From Candidatus Nanopelagicus limnes (lineage in GTDB: Bacteria > Actinomycetota > Actinomycetes > Nanopelagicales > Nanopelagicaceae), in the NCBI RefSeq assembly GCF_002287885.2, contig NZ_CP016768.2, positions 744,001 to 808,000 of the forward strand: a stretch of DNA of 64,000 nt. Reading direction: 5' to 3'. Position 1 is the first letter of the stretch; each line of letters begins with the position of its first letter. The position numbers and the translations under genes are program-made. Below the pieces are notes generated by a model. The model was not told the origin of the DNA and did not search any database. It worked only from the letters and a program-made list of their open reading frames with translations. This document shows, piece by piece, positions 1-8,060 of this stretch.

Positions 1-110
1 CTTAAATCATCTCGGCCTTCTTGTTTTAGCAGTGATGAAACCTTTTGTGCTGCAACATCAGATAGTGCAATGCCAGCAGATGTTGTCGTTGTTGTTGTCT
101 CTGTGCTCAT
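1..110 (-). CDS. erpA: Iron-sulfur cluster insertion protein ErpA/IscA-like (N-terminal part only)
   Basis: Only the first 36 codons lie inside the window; the gene runs off the left edge. Translation from ATG at 110 starts MSTET, followed by a Thr run, then ends AAQKVSSLLKQEGRDDLR. That last block is the usual start of the HesB/IscA fold in actinobacterial ErpA proteins. The conserved cysteines that carry the cluster would lie beyond the edge. A Shine-Dalgarno site (AGGTGAG) sits just upstream of the ATG. A-type carriers deliver Fe-S clusters to apo-enzymes. The gene is divergent from nadA, whose product needs a [4Fe-4S] cluster, and the window also contains lipA and aconitase as possible clients. 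The family call rests on the N-terminus and context only. Confidence 0.75.
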   Translation of the reverse strand, partial: MSTETTTTTTSAGIALSDVAAQKVSSLLKQEGRDDL

Positions 111-207
111 ACTCACCTACTCTCCAATACCTAACTTAGGCTCATAGGCTACTAGTTCTAGCCAAGGATTTCTGCACCAAAACCTGTGAGCGTTTACACT
201 TGCCCAC

Positions 208-1350
208 ATGGGAACAAGTGATCTGCTGCTACTTGGCAGTGAATCTGATCTAAATAGCGAGCGGGGCGTCTCATGCGATGGCCAACTGCCTGCTGCAAGT
301 GATCCGCAATTAGTAGATCGAGCCCAAGTGGCCCGAAAAGCTTTAGGCGCTAAAGCGATGGTGCTGGGCCATCATTACCAGCGAGATGAAGTAATTGCTT
401 TTGCTGATATTAGAGGTGATTCATTTAAATTAGCGCAAGCAGCAGCTGAAAACTCTGCGGCTGAATTTATTTTCTTCTGTGGTGTTCACTTTATGGCAGA
501 AAGCGCCGATATTTTAACTACCAAAAATCAAAAAGTTATTTTGCCTGATCTTGCTGCCGGCTGTTCCATGGCAGATATGGCAACTGCATCTCAAGTGGCT
601 GATTGCTGGCAGGTTTTAGAAAAACTAGGTGTGGCAAAGAAAACTATTCCTATTACTTATATGAACTCATCAGCTGCAATTAAAGCCTTCACCGGCAAAA
701 ATCATGGAGCGGTATGCACCTCTTCAAATGCTGCCAGAGCGATGAAGTGGGCATTTGAAAAGGGTGAAAAAATATTGTTTTTGCCAGATCAACATTTAGG
801 AAGAAACACCGCTGTTTTATCTTTAGGTCTCACACTTGCCGATTGCGTTATCTACAACCCATGGAAACCAAATGGTGGCCTAACTGATGATGCGATCAAG
901 AATGCGAAGGTAATTCTTTGGCGGGGTCACTGCTCAGTACATGGCAGATTTACCGTTGGAAATATTGAAGATGTTCGAGTGAAGTTGCCCGGCGTTAAGG
1001 TATTAGTTCATCCGGAGTGCCAACATGATGTGGTTTCAAATGCTGATGTGGTTGGTAGTACGGAGATGATAATCAAAACAGTTTCCCAATCCCCGGCTGG
1101 CGCTAAATGGGCGATTGGAACTGAATTAAATTTGGTCCAGCGCCTTGCCAATGAGAATCCCGATAAGCAGATAGTTTTCTTAGATAAAGCTGTGTGTTAT
1201 TGCTCCACAATGAATCGAATTGACCTACCCCACCTTGTTTGGGCGATGGAATCTTTAGTTAGTGGTCGGTTAATCAACCAAATCAAGGTTGAAGATGAGG
1301 TGGCAAAGTATGCCAAAGTTGCATTAGACCAAATGTTGGCCCTACCTTAA
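208..1350 (+). CDS. nadA: Quinolinate synthase A
   Basis: NadA condenses iminoaspartate with dihydroxyacetone phosphate to give quinolinate in de novo NAD synthesis, using an oxygen-sensitive [4Fe-4S] cluster. The 380-residue product has the family block VLGHHYQRDEV at 52-62 and GDSFKLA at 70-76. Candidate cluster cysteines are C119 (AAGCSMAD), C271 (HPEC) and C330/C332 (CYCSTMN). The N-terminal 45 residues, including LLLLG and NSERGV, match the actinobacterial form, so the ATG start is sound. There is no Shine-Dalgarno site; a -10-like TACACT at 195-200 ends 7 nt before the ATG, suggesting a leaderless mRNA. The gene is divergent from erpA and 4 bp ahead of the DUF3043 gene. No nadB or nadC is visible nearby. 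Confidence 0.93.
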   Translation: MGTSDLLLLGSESDLNSERGVSCDGQLPAASDPQLVDRAQVARKALGAKAMVLGHHYQRDEVIAFADIRGDSFKLAQAAAENSAAEFIFFCGVHFMAESADILTTKNQKVILPDLAAGCSMADMATASQVADCWQVLEKLGVAKKTIPITYMNSSAAIKAFTGKNHGAVCTSSNAARAMKWAFEKGEKILFLPDQHLGRNTAVLSLGLTLADCVIYNPWKPNGGLTDDAIKNAKVILWRGHCSVHGRFTVGNIEDVRVKLPGVKVLVHPECQHDVVSNADVVGSTEMIIKTVSQSPAGAKWAIGTELNLVQRLANENPDKQIVFLDKAVCYCSTMNRIDLPHLVWAMESLVSGRLINQIKVEDEVAKYAKVALDQMLALP

Positions 1351-1354
1351 TCTC

Positions 1355-1879
1355 ATGAGCGAAAAAAAAGGCAAGCCAACTCCAAAGCGTAAAGAGAGTG
1401 AAGCGAAATCAAAGCTTTCACCACTTTCACCTAATGCCAGCAAAGCAACGAAAAAAGTATTGAAAGAGCAAACCCGCCAACGTCGCCTGGAAGCAAGAGC
1501 GGCTTACATGCGCGGAGAAGAAAGCGCGCTGCCAATCAGAGATCGCGGTGAGGCAAGAAGATTTGTTAGAAATTATGTTGATGAGCGAAAATCAGTTACC
1601 GAATATTTCTTAATTATCATCATGGTGGTATTAATTTTGACCATCATTCCAATCCCAGCAGTTCAACTAGCTGCGGTTGCAGTCATGTACTCATCCATGA
1701 TCTTTATAACCCTGGATGGAATTTTGTTATCCAGACGTATTAAGAAAATGGTTAAAGAGAAGTTTCCAAGTGAGCCGACAAGAGGTATTGGAATGTATGG
1801 CTGGATGCGGGCTACTCAACTACGTAGATTACGAGCACCAGCGCCGCAGGTTTTAATCAATAAGCGAAAAGGTAAGTAG
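1355..1879 (+). CDS. DUF3043-type membrane protein
   Basis: A 174-residue protein with a long, Lys/Arg-rich cytoplasmic N-terminus (about 1-80), two closely spaced membrane segments at about 84-102 and 104-124, and a basic tail. The sequence RGEARRFVRNYVDERKS before the first helix is characteristic of the actinobacterial DUF3043 family as I remember it. No enzymatic motif is visible and the function is unknown. It starts 4 bp after nadA and probably shares its transcript. It ends 3 bp from the convergent aldo/keto reductase gene, with no terminator between. Confidence 0.75.
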   Translation: MSEKKGKPTPKRKESEAKSKLSPLSPNASKATKKVLKEQTRQRRLEARAAYMRGEESALPIRDRGEARRFVRNYVDERKSVTEYFLIIIMVVLILTIIPIPAVQLAAVAVMYSSMIFITLDGILLSRRIKKMVKEKFPSEPTRGIGMYGWMRATQLRRLRAPAPQVLINKRKGK

Positions 1880-1882
1880 AGA

Positions 1883-2884
1883 CTAAGCCCTTGGTTTTGG
1901 GCTAACCGTCTTACTCGGATCGGTAGTAACAACACCAGTTAATACGCCATCAATCTCATCCATTATTGATTTATCTAATTTAACGCCAGATGCCTTCACA
2001 TTCTCTTTAATTTGAGAAGGTTTAGTTGCTCCAATAATCGCACTAGATACATTTGGATTTTGAAGAACCCAAGCAATTGCAAGTTGAGCTGGACTTAAAT
2101 CAACCTTAGCTGCGATTGGAATTAACTTTTGCACCTTCTCTAAAATCTCATCCTTCATAAAGCCGGAGATCATATTTGCGCCACTTTTTTTATCAGTCGC
2201 ACGAGATCCAGCTGGAGCTTTCTTACCTGGTAGATATTTTCCAGTTAATACGCCTTGGGCAATTGGCGACCAAACAATTTGGCCAATCCCCTCTTTTTCA
2301 GAAAGTGGCACAACAGCAGATTCAATAACCCGCCACAGCATTGAGTACTGAGGTTGGCTAGAGATAAATCGGTAGTAACCCTTTTGATCTTGAATCTTTA
2401 GCGCTGCTGCTATTTGCTCAGCATTCCATTCAGAAAAACCAATGTATAAAACCTTGCCGCTTCGAATTAAATCATCAAAGGCTCCAAGAGTTTCCTCAAG
2501 TGGTGTTTCGTAATCAAATCGATGTGCTTGGTATAGATCCACATAATCAGTCTTTAAACGTTTTAATGAAGCATTGCAAGATTCCATGATGTGTTTGCGA
2601 GATAACCCGCGATCATTTTTTCCAGTACCAGTTGGCCAATAAACCTTGGTGAACAACTCATATGACTCTCGCTTAACGCCTTTAAGTGCCTTACCCATGA
2701 CCGATTCAGCACGAGTACCGGCATAAACATCAGCAGTATCTAAAGTTGTTATCCCAAGATCTAATGCAGCTCGCACACATTTAACCGCTGCTTGCTCCTC
2801 TACTTGGGAACCATGAGTAATCCAGTTTCCGTAAGTAATCTCTGAGACATACATTCCAGTACTGCCAAGGCGTCTATATTCCAT
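1883..2884 (-). CDS. Aldo/keto reductase (potassium-channel beta-subunit-like AKR)
   Basis: A 333-residue NADPH-dependent oxidoreductase of the AKR superfamily, full length. The catalytic tetrad can be placed at D49 and Y54 (LDTADVY), K80 (LFTKVYW) and H121 (YQAHRFD). The C-terminal half carries GFSEWN and the cofactor-binding IIGATKPSQIKEN block. The overall pattern (RRLGSTGMYVSEITYG at the N-terminus) is nearest the KCAB/YghZ-type branch. The substrate cannot be told from sequence. A -10-like TATTGT (2896-2891 on the minus strand) lies 6 nt before the ATG without a Shine-Dalgarno site, so it is probably leaderless. Its promoter faces away from the B12 riboswitch region. Confidence 0.9.
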   Translation of the reverse strand: MEYRRLGSTGMYVSEITYGNWITHGSQVEEQAAVKCVRAALDLGITTLDTADVYAGTRAESVMGKALKGVKRESYELFTKVYWPTGTGKNDRGLSRKHIMESCNASLKRLKTDYVDLYQAHRFDYETPLEETLGAFDDLIRSGKVLYIGFSEWNAEQIAAALKIQDQKGYYRFISSQPQYSMLWRVIESAVVPLSEKEGIGQIVWSPIAQGVLTGKYLPGKKAPAGSRATDKKSGANMISGFMKDEILEKVQKLIPIAAKVDLSPAQLAIAWVLQNPNVSSAIIGATKPSQIKENVKASGVKLDKSIMDEIDGVLTGVVTTDPSKTVSPKPRA

Positions 2885-2959
2885 ATTCCAACAATAACTC
2901 GATCAGGGCACGCCTGCAATGTGCGTGGTGATTTGCTATTGACCCCATTTGCCAGCAAA

Positions 2960-3177
2960 ATCCGCCTACAACTTAATAAAGGAATGCAAGAAGAGTGTGA
3001 CTGGGGGAAGTCGGTGTAAATCCGACGCTGTCCCGCAACCGTGAGAAAGATTTCTTTTCAAGTCGGATTACCCAACACATTTTATTTAGTTACCACCCGT
3101 CGAGGATTGCGGGGCGGGAATTCTCATTTAGATGAGTTTTTTCGCTTACGTGAAACTCTCTACTTGAGAGGCATTAC
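2960..3177 (+). promoter_or_regulatory. Cobalamin (B12) riboswitch and its expression platform
   Basis: Positions 3001-3044 carry the conserved core of the cobalamin aptamer: GGGAAG, a GTCGG-loop-CCGAC hairpin, then GCTGTCCCGCAACCGTGA. The B12 box follows at 3060-3073 (AAGTCGGATTACCC). The 5' limit is approximate because P1 was not folded. Downstream, CTCTC at 3156-3160 can pair with GAGAG at 3166-3170; GAGAGG is the Shine-Dalgarno site of the gene starting at 3178. This suggests control by ribosome-site sequestration rather than termination. No T-run follows the aptamer. The controlled genes are the DUF4430-like protein and the 53-residue peptide. Confidence 0.92.
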
Positions 3178-3705
3178 ATGTTCAGTAAGTACTTTACGGC
3201 AGGAAAGAAATTCATACCTGCAATCGCAGTTCTAGCACTGGTAATCGGTGGCATCACCTTTTATTCAGCGCAAACCACAAAAAATTGTGTAAATGTTGTA
3301 ATTGATTATGGCGTTTTAGATCCGCAAAATGAGCCATATGAGAAATGTCTAGCCACCGATAATGAAATCACAGCGCTAGAACTCATGAAAAGTGCAAACT
3401 TTAAATTAGAGGGCACTGATAAATATGGCGATGCAATTGTTTGCAGATTAAACAACCTGCCTAACGCTAATGAACCGATAGGTATTAAGGGTCATGAGGA
3501 TTACATTGAAAGTTGCAAAGATATGCCAGCTGAGTTTGCCTATTGGGCGGTCTTAGAAAAACGCAAGCAACCACTGCCAAATCCGGCCGATCTAAATGCC
3601 AAGTGGGCATGGGCTCAGGTAGGTGTGGCGGAGTTGGCATTAAACCCTGGTGATTCACTCGCCTTTGTTTTTGCCGATAATGGTAATGTTAAGTTTCCTG
3701 AGTAG
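3178..3705 (+). CDS. Secreted or membrane-anchored DUF4430/transcobalamin-C-like protein under B12 riboswitch control
   Basis: A 175-residue protein with an N-terminal signal anchor (hydrophobic about 13-32) and an extracytoplasmic domain. The domain shows a DUF4430-like pattern: EITALELMKSANF, then YGDAIVCRLNNLPN, then FAYWAVLEKRK, then WAWAQVGVAELALNPGDSLAFVF. Four cysteines lie outside the anchor (in KNCVNV, EKCLAT, IVCRLN and ESCKDM), enough for two disulfides. Domains of this kind resemble the C-terminal domain of transcobalamin/intrinsic factor and are often found beside B12 or cobalt uptake genes. Riboswitch control implies expression when B12 is low, so a B12-binding or uptake role is the natural inference, not shown. 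No transporter subunit is encoded beside it. The ATG at 3178 follows the regulated Shine-Dalgarno GAGAGG. Confidence 0.75.
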   Translation: MFSKYFTAGKKFIPAIAVLALVIGGITFYSAQTTKNCVNVVIDYGVLDPQNEPYEKCLATDNEITALELMKSANFKLEGTDKYGDAIVCRLNNLPNANEPIGIKGHEDYIESCKDMPAEFAYWAVLEKRKQPLPNPADLNAKWAWAQVGVAELALNPGDSLAFVFADNGNVKFPE

Positions 3706-3713
3706 GAGTAATA

Positions 3714-3875
3714 ATGTTATCTAGCCATCAAGTGCCTGTGATTGTGTCGGTAAAGAAAACCACCGCCACTAAATCACTGTTTGCAAAAATCTTGGGACTC
3801 TGCGCTCACATCGGAATTCTCTACATCGGCACAACTATCGCTGAGTACGCCTGGCGTCTATGGGGTGCTTGCTAA
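3714..3875 (+). CDS. 53-residue single-pass membrane peptide, co-transcribed with the B12-regulated DUF4430-like gene
   Basis: The ATG at 3714 lies 8 bp after the previous stop and has an AGGAG Shine-Dalgarno site at 3704-3708. The product begins MLSSHQVPVIVSVKK, has one membrane segment around residues 22-42 (LFAKILGLCAHIGILYIG) and ends EYAWRLWGAC. It has two cysteines (C30, C53) and two histidines (H5, H32). I do not recognise a family; it is too short to call CbtB and lacks that family's terminal His motif. Position after the DUF4430-like gene and before a terminator makes it the second and last gene of the riboswitch unit. A plausible role is a membrane partner or anchor for the upstream protein. 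Confidence 0.65.
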   Translation: MLSSHQVPVIVSVKKTTATKSLFAKILGLCAHIGILYIGTTIAEYAWRLWGAC

Positions 3876-3876
3876 A

Positions 3877-3898
3877 AAGCCTGTTTTGAAACTGGCTT
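3877..3898. terminator. Intrinsic terminator between the B12 cassette and gcvT
   Basis: AAGCC at 3877-3881 pairs with GGCTT at 3894-3898. Inside, GTT and AAC can extend the stem past one T-T mismatch. Read on the minus strand (for gcvT) the stem is followed by a run of T residues. On the plus strand the tail is weaker (GGCTTTAT), so it works best for gcvT. Confidence 0.6.
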
Positions 3899-3902
3899 GG
3901 CT

Positions 3903-4991
3903 TTATCGAACTTTAGATGCAACTAATGGCAAGGAAACGACCGTAAAGGTTGAATCATTGCCACGGATATCAATCACAACTTGATCATCCTTTTTCACAT
4001 TTGAATCGATTAAAGCCAGGCCAATTCCCTTTTTTAATGCTGGTGAAAAAGTTCCGCTGGTGACTACACCGATCAGCTGCCCAGTTAAATCCTTAACCTG
4101 CATATCTTTTCGCGGAATGCCGCGGTCTGTTGCAACAATCGCTTTTAACTTTAATTTACTGCCGCTCTCTTTTTGCTTCAGTAAAACATCTCTGCCTCGA
4201 AACACTTCTTTACCCCAGCCAACTGCCCAACTCGCCCCTGCTTCAACAGGTGTGATTGTTAGAGATAACTCATGACCATGAAGTGGATAACCCATTTCAG
4301 TTCGAAGTAGATCTCTTGCCCCAAGACCGCAAATGGCACCTGATAATTCACCAATAGCTAAGACCAATTTGTCCCATACCTGCTGCGCATCTTTCCAAGC
4401 TGGGATAATTTCAAAACCAAACTCACCGGTGTAACCAGTACGGCACAAAATAACTGGGCAATTATCAATTTTTGTGTGAACAAATGACATGTAATCTAAA
4501 TCTGTAACTATTCCAACCTTACTTAAAACCTTAGCTGAATCTGGCCCCTGCACCGCAAGCACCGCGTAATCATTATGCAGATTTGTCACCTTGATACCAG
4601 CAGGGCAATTACTATTTAATATTTCAAATACGGCAGTTGTATTTGATGCATTTGGGATAAGGAATAGATCTGAATCTGAATTACGATAAATAATCAGATC
4701 ATCGACTACCCCACCATCCTCATTGCAAAGTAAGGTGTATTGGGCCTGCCCAGTAGCAATTTTTGTTAAATCATTTGTGACCATTTTGTTTATGAAATCA
4801 ACGCTTCCCTCACCTATTACCGAGATTTTGCCTAGGTGTGAAACATCAAAGATCCCAACATGTTGTCGAACTGCTGTGTACTCTGCAATTGCGCCAGTTT
4901 GTGGATATTCAATTGGCATCAGCCAGCCACCAAAATCAGCCATCTTTGCATTAAGAGCTAAATGACTATCAGCCAGTGGTGATTGGTTCAT
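3903..4991 (-). CDS. gcvT: Aminomethyltransferase, glycine cleavage system T protein
   Basis: GcvT moves the aminomethyl group from lipoylated H protein to tetrahydrofolate, giving methylene-THF and ammonia. The 362-residue product is full length. It shows HLALNAKMADFGGWLMP and VGIFDVSHLGKI in the folate-binding N-terminal domain, then the GLGARDLLRTEMGYPLHGHEL block. The C-terminal barrel follows (GREVF-like region, then GVVTSGTFSPALKKGIGLA). The folate-contacting Asp lies in LLRTEMG-type context. gcvH and gcvP are not in the window. A -10-like TAGGTT (5003-4998) lies 6 nt before the ATG, so it is probably leaderless. It is divergent from pepA, an arrangement also seen in mycobacteria (Rv2211c/Rv2213, from memory). 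Confidence 0.93.
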   Translation of the reverse strand: MNQSPLADSHLALNAKMADFGGWLMPIEYPQTGAIAEYTAVRQHVGIFDVSHLGKISVIGEGSVDFINKMVTNDLTKIATGQAQYTLLCNEDGGVVDDLIIYRNSDSDLFLIPNASNTTAVFEILNSNCPAGIKVTNLHNDYAVLAVQGPDSAKVLSKVGIVTDLDYMSFVHTKIDNCPVILCRTGYTGEFGFEIIPAWKDAQQVWDKLVLAIGELSGAICGLGARDLLRTEMGYPLHGHELSLTITPVEAGASWAVGWGKEVFRGRDVLLKQKESGSKLKLKAIVATDRGIPRKDMQVKDLTGQLIGVVTSGTFSPALKKGIGLALIDSNVKKDDQVVIDIRGNDSTFTVVSLPLVASKVR

Positions 4992-5119
4992 GGCCCAAAC
5001 CTACACGCCTTATTTATGGAAATCACTCATTGGTAATACCCATAATTATCACCTTTTATGAGAATCCTTTAGGCTTATCCCAGATCTAAAAACTGCGATT
5101 TTGATAAAACAGGAGTGCA

Positions 5120-6604
5120 ATGGCCAAGGTGAAATTAACTTCTAAAGTTGATAGTGAAATATTAGTTGTTGGCCTAGCTATCTCCAATAAGAAGCTTCAG
5201 ATTGAATCTGGTTCATCCCAAATAGATAGTGCTTCATTGCTAGCAACATTAAATGCAATGGGCGCGACTGGAAAAGCAGATGAAGTTATTAAGTTGCCTG
5301 GCAAAAATACAAAATTAGTGGTCTTCACCGGATTAGGTGAAATTAACTCCGCATTTGATCCTGAAAATTTAAGGCGCGCAGCAGGGGCTGCAGCCCGTGA
5401 CCTAAATGGAAATAAAAGCGCAACCTTTTCACTGCCCCATAAATCAGTTGTTGAATTAGCAGCCATTGCTGAGGGTGCTGCTCTTGGCGCCTATACCTTC
5501 ACAGAATTTCTAGGTAGCAGTAAGCAAGATCAAAAAGAGCCACTTTCGCAGGTAAGTGTGATCTCTAAATTTGCCGATACCGCTCAAGCTAAAGCTGCTG
5601 CAAAGCGCGCTGAAATCATTGCTGAACAAACTTATTTAGTTAGAGATTTAATCAATACCCCGCCAAGTCATTTAACGCCAGATTCTTTCTCACAACAGCT
5701 TAAGAAACTTTCTACCAAGTATGGAGTTAAGGCTGAAATTTTCAATGATGCCTCACTTAAAAAAGGTGGCTACGGCGGAATCATTGGTGTTGGTCAAGGA
5801 TCAGCAAACCCACCACGGTTACTACATGTTTCATACTCACCAGCTAAAGCCAAAAAGCGATATGCATTTGTCGGCAAAGGAATCACCTTTGATACCGGAG
5901 GCCTTGCACTAAAGCCAGCTAATGGCATGGAGGCAATGAAATCAGATATGTCCGGGGCAGCTGCAGTAATCGCAGCAGTCTTTGCCATCGCACAACTTAA
6001 ATTGCCGATTGCAATTGATGGCTGGGCGCCACTAGCTGAAAATATGGTTAGTGATAACGCCACCAGACCTAGTGATGTCATAACAATTTACGGTGGAAAA
6101 ACTGTTGAAGTGTTAAATCCTGATGCTGAAGGTCGCTTAGTTTTAGCAGATGCACTAGTTAAAGCTGCTGAGGTAGGCAAGAAAGCTGGTGGATTAGATG
6201 GAATTATTGATGTTGCCACATTAACTGGCGCACAAGTTGTAGCACTTGGTACAAGAACCTCTGCAGTCATGACGAATAATGATGAGTTTAGTAATCAGTT
6301 TTTAAAGGCTGCTGAAATAGCAGGTGAATCTTTTTGGCCAATGCCACTTCCTGTAGAACTTCGCGCTTCTCTTGATTCACCAGTTGCAGATCTTGCAAAT
6401 ATTGGTGATCGAATGGGTGGCATGTTAGTTGCTGGAATATTCTTAAAAGAGTTTATTGATCCGCAAACTCCTTGGTTGCACTTGGATATTGCAGGTCCTG
6501 CCTATAACGAAAAAAGTGCACATGGATATACACCAGTTGGTGGAACCGGAATCGCCTTGCGCTCACTTGTGCAATTAGCTGAGTTGGCTTCCTCACAGTC
6601 ATAG
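5120..6604 (+). CDS. pepA: Leucyl aminopeptidase, M17 family
   Basis: A 494-residue cytosolic metallo-aminopeptidase that removes N-terminal residues from peptides. The C-terminal catalytic domain carries the two family signatures: GKGITFDTGGLALKP, with the metal-binding Lys and Asp, and NPDAEGRLVLADAL, with the metal-binding Asp and Glu. The N-terminal macro-like domain (about 1-160) is more divergent, as usual. The ATG has a Shine-Dalgarno site (CAGGAG). It is the first gene of a plus-strand run pepA-lpdA-E2-epimerase. Confidence 0.94.
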   Translation: MAKVKLTSKVDSEILVVGLAISNKKLQIESGSSQIDSASLLATLNAMGATGKADEVIKLPGKNTKLVVFTGLGEINSAFDPENLRRAAGAAARDLNGNKSATFSLPHKSVVELAAIAEGAALGAYTFTEFLGSSKQDQKEPLSQVSVISKFADTAQAKAAAKRAEIIAEQTYLVRDLINTPPSHLTPDSFSQQLKKLSTKYGVKAEIFNDASLKKGGYGGIIGVGQGSANPPRLLHVSYSPAKAKKRYAFVGKGITFDTGGLALKPANGMEAMKSDMSGAAAVIAAVFAIAQLKLPIAIDGWAPLAENMVSDNATRPSDVITIYGGKTVEVLNPDAEGRLVLADALVKAAEVGKKAGGLDGIIDVATLTGAQVVALGTRTSAVMTNNDEFSNQFLKAAEIAGESFWPMPLPVELRASLDSPVADLANIGDRMGGMLVAGIFLKEFIDPQTPWLHLDIAGPAYNEKSAHGYTPVGGTGIALRSLVQLAELASSQS

Positions 6605-6658
6605 TGTCGATATTTTCATTGGTTTATCAAGGGCAACGATTCGTGGCAGGATTACCTC

Positions 6659-8026
6659 ATGGCCGATTTTGATCTAGTAATTCTCGGTGGCGGTAGTGGT
6701 GGTTACGCAGCAGCACTTCGCGCATCCCAGTTAGGTCAAAAAGTAGTTTTAATCGAGAAGGAAAAACTCGGCGGCACCTGTCTACATAAAGGTTGTATTC
6801 CAACTAAAGCTCTCCTGCACGCCGGTGAGATTGCAGATAACACCAGGCATGCTGCAGATTTTGGCGTTAAAGCAGATTTTCACTCTATGGACATGGCAGC
6901 AGTTAATACATATAAAGATGGTGTGATTGCAAAGCTTCACAAAGGTTTAGAAGGCTTAGTTAAATCAAGAAATGTTACCTATGTACAAGGTAGTGGAAAG
7001 TTAGTTTCCAATAACACTGTTGAAGCCAACGGCACAAAATACACCGGCAAGAATGTAATCCTTGCAACTGGTTCTTATCCAAAAACTCTTCCTGGCCTTG
7101 AAATTGACGGCAAGCAAATCATTACCAGCGAGCAAGCGATCAAACTTGATTACGTTCCAAAATCTGTAATAGTCCTCGGTGGTGGAGTAATTGGCTGTGA
7201 GTTTGCATCAGTGTGGAAATCATTTGGTGCAGAGGTAACAATTATTGAAGGACTTAACCATTTAGTGGCGTTAGAGGATGAATCCTCAAGTAAGCAATTA
7301 GAGCGCGCGTTCCGCAAGCGTGGAATTAATTTTGAACTTGGAGTTAAATTCAAATCTGCAGAGCGTGGCAAGAAAGATGTAAAGATCACCCTAGAAGATG
7401 GCAAAGAATTCTCAGCTGAAATACTTCTAGTTGCAGTAGGTCGCGGACCAGTATCAGCAGGCCTTGGTTATGAAGAGGCTGGCATAAAGATGGATCGTGG
7501 TTATGTGCTCGTTGATAACAAGTGTCGAACCAATGTGGCTGGAATTTGGGCAGTTGGAGATTTGATTCCAACATTGCAATTAGCCCATGTTGGATTTGCT
7601 GAAGGAATTATGGTGGCGGAAGAAATTGCTGGGCTAAATCCAAGAGCAATAAATTACGATGGCGTCCCACGAGTTACCTACTCAGAGCCTGAAGTTGCCT
7701 CCGTTGGACTAACCACTGCCCAAGCCAAGGCTGCTGGAAATGATGTAGTTGAGTTAAATTATGATTTAGCAGGAAATGGCAAAGCTAATATTCTAAAAAC
7801 TGCTGGTTCAGTTAAATTGGTAGCAAAGAAGAATGGCCCAGTATTAGGTATTCACATGGTGGGCTCTCGCGTAGGTGAGTTACTAGCTGAGGCTCAGTTG
7901 ATCTATAACTGGGAAGCAGATGCCGCCGATGTTGCCCAACACATTCATGCCCATCCAACCTTGTCTGAGGCAATGGGTGAGGCACACTTAGCCTTGGCCG
8001 GTAAGCCATTGCATGCCCACGGATAA
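6659..8026 (+). CDS. lpdA: Dihydrolipoyl dehydrogenase (E3)
   Basis: E3 reoxidises dihydrolipoyl groups of 2-oxoacid dehydrogenase and glycine-cleavage complexes with NAD+. The 455-residue product has the FAD-binding GGGSGGYAAA at 10-19. The redox-active disulfide is at C41/C46 (GGTCLHKGCIPTK). An NAD-binding VIVLGGGVIGCEFAS motif follows. The C-terminal HIHAHPTLSEAMGEA contains the His-Glu pair of the interface domain. It lies 34 bp ahead of the E2 gene and probably shares its transcript. A Shine-Dalgarno AGGA lies 7 nt before the ATG. Confidence 0.95.
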   Translation: MADFDLVILGGGSGGYAAALRASQLGQKVVLIEKEKLGGTCLHKGCIPTKALLHAGEIADNTRHAADFGVKADFHSMDMAAVNTYKDGVIAKLHKGLEGLVKSRNVTYVQGSGKLVSNNTVEANGTKYTGKNVILATGSYPKTLPGLEIDGKQIITSEQAIKLDYVPKSVIVLGGGVIGCEFASVWKSFGAEVTIIEGLNHLVALEDESSSKQLERAFRKRGINFELGVKFKSAERGKKDVKITLEDGKEFSAEILLVAVGRGPVSAGLGYEEAGIKMDRGYVLVDNKCRTNVAGIWAVGDLIPTLQLAHVGFAEGIMVAEEIAGLNPRAINYDGVPRVTYSEPEVASVGLTTAQAKAAGNDVVELNYDLAGNGKANILKTAGSVKLVAKKNGPVLGIHMVGSRVGELLAEAQLIYNWEADAADVAQHIHAHPTLSEAMGEAHLALAGKPLHAHG

Positions 8027-8060
8027 TTTGAACATGGTTAATAGAAAGGTTGAAAGATAA

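Noticed and set aside
111..180. DtxR/IdeR-type iron box between erpA and nadA
   Set aside because: TAGGCT repeats and CCTAA-C-TTAGG are suggestive, but the 19-bp IdeR consensus is matched only in part; the repeats are as well explained by -10-like hexamers.
3041..3235. Open frame of 64 codons inside the riboswitch region
   Set aside because: It runs through the B12 aptamer and into the DUF4430-like gene in another frame; the conserved RNA motifs explain the sequence.
3781..3984. Open frame of 67 codons after the DUF4430-like gene
   Set aside because: No ribosome-binding site, and it crosses the terminator and the gcvT end. The 53-codon frame at 3714 has a Shine-Dalgarno site, tight spacing and a clear membrane segment.
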